The translations under genes and the position numbers were made by a program. A stretch of DNA of 64,000 nucleotides, taken from positions 46,643-110,642 of the forward strand of contig NC_044916.1 of assembly GCF_003576645.1 (NCBI RefSeq), given 5' to 3'. Position 1 is the first letter of the stretch, and each line of letters starts with the position of its first letter. This document shows, piece by piece, positions 59,354-64,000 of the stretch. Source of the DNA: Ipomoea triloba. Lineage: Eukaryota > Streptophyta > Magnoliopsida > Solanales > Convolvulaceae. The notes below the pieces were generated by a model. It was given only the letters and a program-made list of their open reading frames with translations. It did not search any database and was not told where the DNA came from.

Positions 59354-61610
59354 GGTTCTTAGTCCATTTCTAGTATTGAAACTTTCTTTGCCATTTTCTC
59401 CTTTCCTGATTATTTTGGGCTGAAATGCTACCTTTCTCTATGTTTCTGAAGAACTCGGGGATGATCTTCCCCAAACCCAAAATATTGAAAAAGGAAACTG
59501 TTTTCTTTGTCGGAGAGTGCTTGCCTTGGTTTTCTGTTTTGAAGGTGGCTGATATTTGTTGTTGTAGTATGGTTCAGTGTTTGTTTGATTTCTTGCTATG
59601 CATATATATATGCTCATGTTCATACCCTTTGTTTGTAATGAAATGTAGCACTGTAGCCGCTTAACCCGTCTGTTGTTAGTACTTCCTTCTTTACAAGAAC
59701 GCAGAGAGAATAGATGTTGTTACTTCTTTTTAAAATTTCAATTGCCTAACATGCAAGAACAGTTTTAGACTATGAAAACTAATCGGGCTTCTAATATGAT
59801 GGAAGTAAACTTAAAATACTGATTTGTTGTAATGTGATCAACTGAAGTTCATATGGTGAGATTTACTATAAAATTTAATTTAGCTGCAGAAGGAACTTTT
59901 AAGCTAATATTTTCGAAATCATATTAGACATGGGAAACAAAGCAAAGAACATGCGGGGACATGTTTTTCACCTCTGAGCAATGAAATGTTGCATGGTATA
60001 ATTGCTTCCATGTTTGTATTCTCAATCTTGCATTACCCCTGTCCTTAGTGGCCTAATAACTACCATGTCGTGTGCATTCAACAAAGCAGTGCATGAGATG
60101 GCCTTTTATCTAATTCTCTTTTACTGTGATGCATGGTTTTCCTTCTAGATTTATTTGTTCCACATGATCTTGTTTATCTGTCTCAGCTTGTAAATCTGGT
60201 TTTATTTTACATATATGAGAGCATCAATATTATCAAGTCACCTGCTGGGGAATGCATGCTGGTGAGTAGGCCAAGTAAATAGATGCCAACATAGAGGAAT
60301 CATTTTTGCACTGCTACATCCAACAGGTATCTAACACTTATTTGAGAGTTACATGTGAAAAAAAGGGAAAATGTTATTGGAGCTCTTTATTGTTTCTAAA
60401 TTCTAACAAGGAATGGGAATGTGCAGGTTTCATTATGTTGTTGTGTTTTGTTTGTTTTATTGAACTTTAGAATATCCATCATGTTACTATTACATAGTTT
60501 AGGGGGTTGGGCTCTTTTAGGCCGCAATAGAGCTAACCCAAATTGAATTCATAAAGGGCATTGCTTGGTTTGACTAGAAAGGCTTAATCATGGTAAAATA
60601 TGGTAGTTTGTGCTCAGCTAATGGAATATGGAATAAAAAGGGGCACTTGGTTATTGGAGTAACTCAAAAGATGTCTTTTGTTTTGGATAGTGTGAATTTG
60701 TTAAAATGTGTGTGTGTGTCTTTTTGTGAGTGATACTTGCTGCCTGTTTTTCTTATCATAAGTATATACTTAATACTTTACAAAATGTGATTCTTTGTAA
60801 GGACTGTTGTTATGTTTTGTTTTCCCCCACATAAACTTCCTTCCAGTTTTGCCTTCATGACATAGGGGTTTGGGGATTTGGCGATGGTTGTTCCCTAGTC
60901 GTTTTCTTAAATTTATATATAGTCTTGACTCTTGAGTAATTGTTGGTAGGATCAGGACTTAGGAGGTTGTAATTGGTGATGAGTGATAGAAGGAAGGAAG
61001 GAAGGCAGGTGTGGTAATTCAGAGCAGAATGAAGATGTAGTTCTCTGCGTTGACTGAAAATTCAAGCGGAGAAAGTGTGCAAAGATTGTATGTTGATGTA
61101 AACCAAAGATTGTATATTGTAAGATTGAAATAGCTTTTCTACTTGTGATTGCTTCATCTAACTACTTGTTTCAGAGGTCTTTACCATTCCTACTACAGAT
61201 GCCATTCCTTGATGACTGAAGTTTCTGGTTATTGTTCATATTTTACTGATTCAGTGATTCTATGAGTAGGCTGGTTGAGTGGTTGCTGCTCCAACAAGGA
61301 AAGTAGTGTGTGATTTTGTTGGTTTACAATATTGAACTAATCAAGTCGAAGTGTTGAGGCTTGGTAATATTTCCATAGAAACTGAGATTGCTTTTAACCA
61401 ATGTTTGTTCAATTTTAGTCTTACGTTCACAATAGATTATTATTGTTTCATTTTATGTATTACACATTTAAATCTTTTATAATAATAATAACTTGCCATC
61501 CCTATTAATCAACCCATCTTTAAAAAAAAAAAAACCTATTTATTAAGAATCATTTTTACAAGTGACAAAGTTAATCAACGATGACAGTAAGAAACAAAAA
61601 TTTCCATATA
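59354..61610. other. 3' flank of U2AF35 and intergenic DNA
   Basis: About 300 nt downstream of the stop, 'gtaatgaaatg' (about 59634-59644) could be near the poly(A) site. Beyond that the sequence is AT-rich and I recognise no gene, although the moderately low repetitiveness leaves room for a non-coding transcript. Confidence 0.5.
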
Positions 61611-61639
61611 TAACATACTACGTATTTTTTTTATTTTTT

Positions 61640-61808
61640 TTAATGCTGGCTTGAACCCACTTTCATCATTTATGTGGGAGTGTTAATCGGGACACCAGAT
61701 GTCACTTGAAGCATAAAGAGTCAACAATTGTCTCCACTAAGGCTTGAACCTACTTTCATCATCCATGTGGGAGTGTTAATCGGGACACCAGGTGCCACTA
61801 GACCATAA
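61640..61808 (-). repeat. Two tandem tRNA-derived SINE relics
   Basis: Two diverged copies of about 90 bp share 'ggcttgaaccyactttcatc', ATGTGGGAGTGTTAATCGGG and ACACCAG. On the complement the distal copy has A-box TGGTCTAGTGG (61805-61795) and B-box GGTTCAAGCC (61750-61741). The proximal copy has GGTTCAAGCC at 61657-61648. They are related to the relics at 22.5 and 49.7 kb. Confidence 0.6.
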
Positions 61809-61920
61809 GTTAATATATATTTGCCTATATTAGGGAGGTTAGCGTAAATCTTAACAATTCAATAGTTAATATATATTTGCCTATATTAGGGAGGTTAGCG
61901 TAAATCTTAACAATTCAATA
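61809..61920. repeat. Exact 56 bp tandem duplication
   Basis: 61809-61864 and 61865-61920 are identical 56 bp units beginning GTTAATATATATTTGCC and ending CTTAACAATTCAATA. It lies about 330 bp upstream of the bZIP60 start codon. Confidence 0.97.
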
Positions 61921-62026
61921 AGTGCATTCTATAATTATCTAATAATACAGGGGAACTTCTGAATTTACTTGAGCAAATTATTTTTGTTTTTTGTTTTTTG
62001 TTTTTGGTCTTGAATTCTGATTTCTG

Positions 62027-62041
62027 ATTGGTTGGATGACG
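62027..62041 (+). promoter_or_regulatory. UPR-element-like motif (CCAAT box + TGACG) of bZIP60
   Basis: ATTGG (inverted CCAAT) at 62027-62031 is followed after 3 nt by GATGACG at 62035-62041. Plant ER-stress elements combine ATTGG with a bZIP half-site of this kind. The position, about 220 nt before the ATG, would suit auto-induction of bZIP60. The spacing is not the exact published ERSE/P-UPRE consensus. Confidence 0.4.
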
Positions 62042-62254
62042 CAGTCTCCACCACTAAGGAAATGTGTCCGGTTTGCTAAGCACGGACCGGAGGGAAGTCG
62101 TAAGGAAAGTGCCTCTCCTTCACCTCGAAGAAAAGCTGTCTTCCCCATCTCCATAAATTGCTCCCCCAAAAATGAATTTTCTCGAAACCCTTTTCGTTAT
62201 CTATCTATTTTATCCGTACTAGCTCTGCAGTCTTTTGTCTCTTGTCGATGTGCG

Positions 62255-63698
62255 ATGGTTGGTAATGGCGGTATCCCAGGGGAGCAAAACATAGATTTTG
62301 ATTGGAATCGTCTAGATGACGACAATTTCTTGTTTGCAGCAGTGGACGAGGGGTTTTCCAATCTTTCGCCGGATTCGTTACCTCTGTCGATCGGGGACAT
62401 CGAGGAGATTTTGATGAAGGACGATGATGCTGCGCCTGACGACTTCATCTCAGAAATACTTCTCGATTCCCCAGCTGAGGCGTCGGCTCCTTCTGGGGAG
62501 GTGGCTGGGATTGAGGAATCGGATCATTCCGGAGAAGTCGTTGGGACTCCTGATACCAAAGGATCTAGCGGCTCCGAAGTCGAGGACGATGGCAAGGGAA
62601 AGGAGAGGGACACAGTGGAAGGGGTTGAACAGTTTCAGCAAAAGGCGGATAACGCTGTCGAGGTCCTCGCCGATGACAATGATGATCCGATCGCAAAGAA
62701 ACGCAAGCGGTATTCCTCTCCTAAAAAATTATTGTTTATTCATTGCCAGCTTTATTCTCAGAGCAATTATATGTGTCTTAAACCCAAGAGTTTGCCTTTA
62801 TATCTTTTCTTGTTAATGTTCCCATTTTGGCCATGAATGTGCTGTCATAATGATCAGTTCTTTTTATTGTTCATTTTACTCTTTCAGACAACTAAGGAAT
62901 AGGGATGCAGCGGTCCGATCACGAGAGAGGAAAAAAACGTATGTTAGGGATCTTGAATTGAAGAGTAAATACTATGAGTCAGAATGCAGGAGGCTGGGGA
63001 TAATGCTCCAGTATTGTCTTGCAGAAAATCAAACTTTGCGTCTTTCCTTGCAGAATAGCAAGGCTGTTGGTGCCTCCATGCCAATGCAGGAGTCTGCTGT
63101 GCTCCTGTTGGGTAAGCCCATCATACTTGCTTGTTCATTTTGTTCTCTTTTTCTTTTGTGTCTGTAAGTTTTCAACACACCTTTCACCTACCTATACTAA
63201 TCTTAAATGCACTTGTTGCTTAGCATGTATGCTGTGATTTCCTTATACCCCTGGCTCACTGTTGGTCACTCCTGCTGAAACAGTCCATGATACATTAAAA
63301 ATCATTTTTTTATTTGTTTTACTTTCACACACAATATACATATAACATATTATTCCTTCTCTTCCCCAAATTGGTTCTGCATAATGATCTAATTAAGTTT
63401 GAATTCTGCAGAATCCCTGCTGTTGGGTTCCCTGCATTGGTTCCTGGGCATCACATGCCTGCTTATTCTTTTGCCCCTGCTCCAGTCAACTCCACTGCGA
63501 GTTGTTCCTCAAGAAGGGCAAGAAAACAAAAATCAAGCAAGTCTAGCCCCAGGAAAGGTGGGAAGTAGGACTAATAGAATTTGGGTCATCCAATCCATGA
63601 TGGGCAAGAGATACAAGGCTTCAAGATCGAGGATGAAGTCCACTTCTGTTCTTGCACAAGTGCCCACTGTTTGGGTCTGTGGGATGCTGGCCTGGTGA
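62255..63698 (+). CDS. bZIP60: bZIP60, ER-membrane unfolded-protein-response transcription factor
   Basis: Three exons: 62255-62709, 62888-63111, 63412-63698. Introns are GT-AG and phases close, giving 321 aa for the unspliced (membrane) form. The N-terminus is acidic (DFDWNRLDDDNFLFAAVDEG; an activation region). The basic region follows a KKRKR signal and has the N-x7-R signature (NRDAAVRSR), then a leucine zipper ('LKSKYYESECRRLGIMLQYC', LAENQTLRLSL). The third exon encodes a transmembrane helix (about 227-251, 'ESLLLGSLHWFLGITCLLIL') and a lumenal tail. In plants IRE1 removes about 20-23 nt from this mRNA under ER stress; here that shift switches to a frame ending at 63568 and encoding a basic tail instead. 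The frame is open upstream to 62036 with another ATG, but similarity starts at MVGNGG (62255). Confidence 0.95.
63412..63450 (+). promoter_or_regulatory. IRE1 unconventional-splicing region of bZIP60 mRNA
   Basis: AATCC-CTGCTGTT-GGGTT (63412-63429) forms a short stem with a loop that includes CTGCTG. A second candidate site with CCCTGC and TTCCTGGG follows at 63430-63449. Cutting after CTG at 63419 and removing 23 nt (63420-63442) joins codon CTG to CCTGGGCAT in the frame that encodes PGHHMPAYSFAPAPV and a basic tail with RRARKQKSSKSSPRKGGK, stopping at 63566-63568. The exact cut points are inferred from the Arabidopsis case. A 20 nt excision would give the same frame. Confidence 0.75.
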
Positions 63699-64000
63699 TC
63701 AATCCTTCTAAGGATCCTTGTCATTTGGTCGAGGATTCTTCTCAGCAGAGCTGCAGCAAGCCAATATATGACTAGATAATGGTTTTCTACAGTTCTATTA
63801 TCCAGTTAGTGATCATTAAAAACTAAAGAGTAGTGTTGAGTTTCAGAGTTTGTATGGTGTTCTATCTTTGATTCCCTTGTTTAACTTATATCTTTTGAAC
63901 CAACCCCCTGGTGAACTTATAACTATCTGTTGTGTTATAGCAATAAGATGTTCTTGACCCTAAACATAGAATTCTGTTAATAAGCGCATGGTCATTTCTT
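63699..64000 (+). other. 3' flank of bZIP60
   Basis: AT-rich, presumably the 3' untranslated region. No polyadenylation signal stands out; a possible 'aataag' is at 63943. The window ends here. Confidence 0.5.

Noticed and set aside
62036..62254. Upstream in-frame ATG of bZIP60 giving 73 extra residues
   Set aside because: The extension lacks similarity to bZIP60, overlaps the putative UPR promoter motif and is more likely leader; transcript data could change this.
1..64000. CRISPR arrays, operons, bacterial or organellar insertions
   Set aside because: The direct repeats seen are microsatellites, minisatellites or transposon repeats; genes are intron-containing plant nuclear genes.

Overview
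The window is nuclear DNA of a flowering plant, most likely a eudicot. Genes have GT-AG introns and are homologous to plant-specific families (SPL, CP12, DUF4228/PADRE, RKD, bZIP60). They are separated by AT-rich DNA full of plant transposons: LTR elements, Helitrons, MITEs, a CACTA end, an L1-type LINE and SINE relics. I could not fix the species. A recurrent 'acggagta' motif and the overall gene sequences leave an asterid such as a Convolvulaceae species possible, but this is a weak guess.

Layout. 1-1.2 kb: AT microsatellite, an AAACGAAC-type repeat, and a fold-back structure with a nested MITE that carries three abutting perfect or near-perfect hairpins. 1.5-12.6 kb (minus): a complete SKI3 gene (about 1187 aa), the TPR scaffold of the cytoplasmic SKI complex. 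13.2-21.2 kb: gene-poor, with a solo LTR with its target-site duplication, a CACTA terminus, a G-quadruplex tract and a non-autonomous Helitron. 21.3-21.9 kb (minus): an N-myristoylated PADRE/DUF4228 protein. 23.9-29.7 kb: a Mutator-type MITE followed 16 bp later by a young Ty1/copia-like element. Its own coding region is decayed, but it carries in antisense an intact three-exon RKD-like (RWP-RK) gene. 30.1-31.7 kb: a second copy of the Helitron. 33.3-35.4 kb: duplicated anonymous repeats. 36.8-38.0 kb (plus): a DC1 zinc-finger protein. 38.9-43.5 kb (minus): a complete SPL14/SPL1-clade SBP-box transcription factor (1083 aa). 44.7-50.7 kb: MITEs, a broken gene remnant and a CP12 gene whose 3' end is partly duplicated. 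50.9-54.9 kb (plus): a BUBR1/MAD3 spindle-checkpoint gene whose third intron contains a genomic fragment of a signal peptide peptidase gene. 55.3-57.5 kb: truncated LINE. 58.5-59.4 kb (plus): intronless U2AF35. 62.3-63.7 kb (plus): bZIP60, including the twin-hairpin region where IRE1 splicing would swap a membrane anchor for a basic tail.

The host genes do not form a pathway; they are ordinary, separately promoted plant genes for RNA turnover and splicing (SKI3, U2AF35), transcription (SPL14-like, bZIP60), mitosis (BUBR1), photosynthesis regulation (CP12) and stress (PADRE, DC1). Exon structures were assembled by hand from reading frame, GT-AG sites and phase. For SKI3, the SPL gene, BUBR1, bZIP60, the DC1 gene and the RKD-like gene, all exon phases close without a stop. 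The most unusual object is the RKD-like gene inside the LTR retrotransposon.
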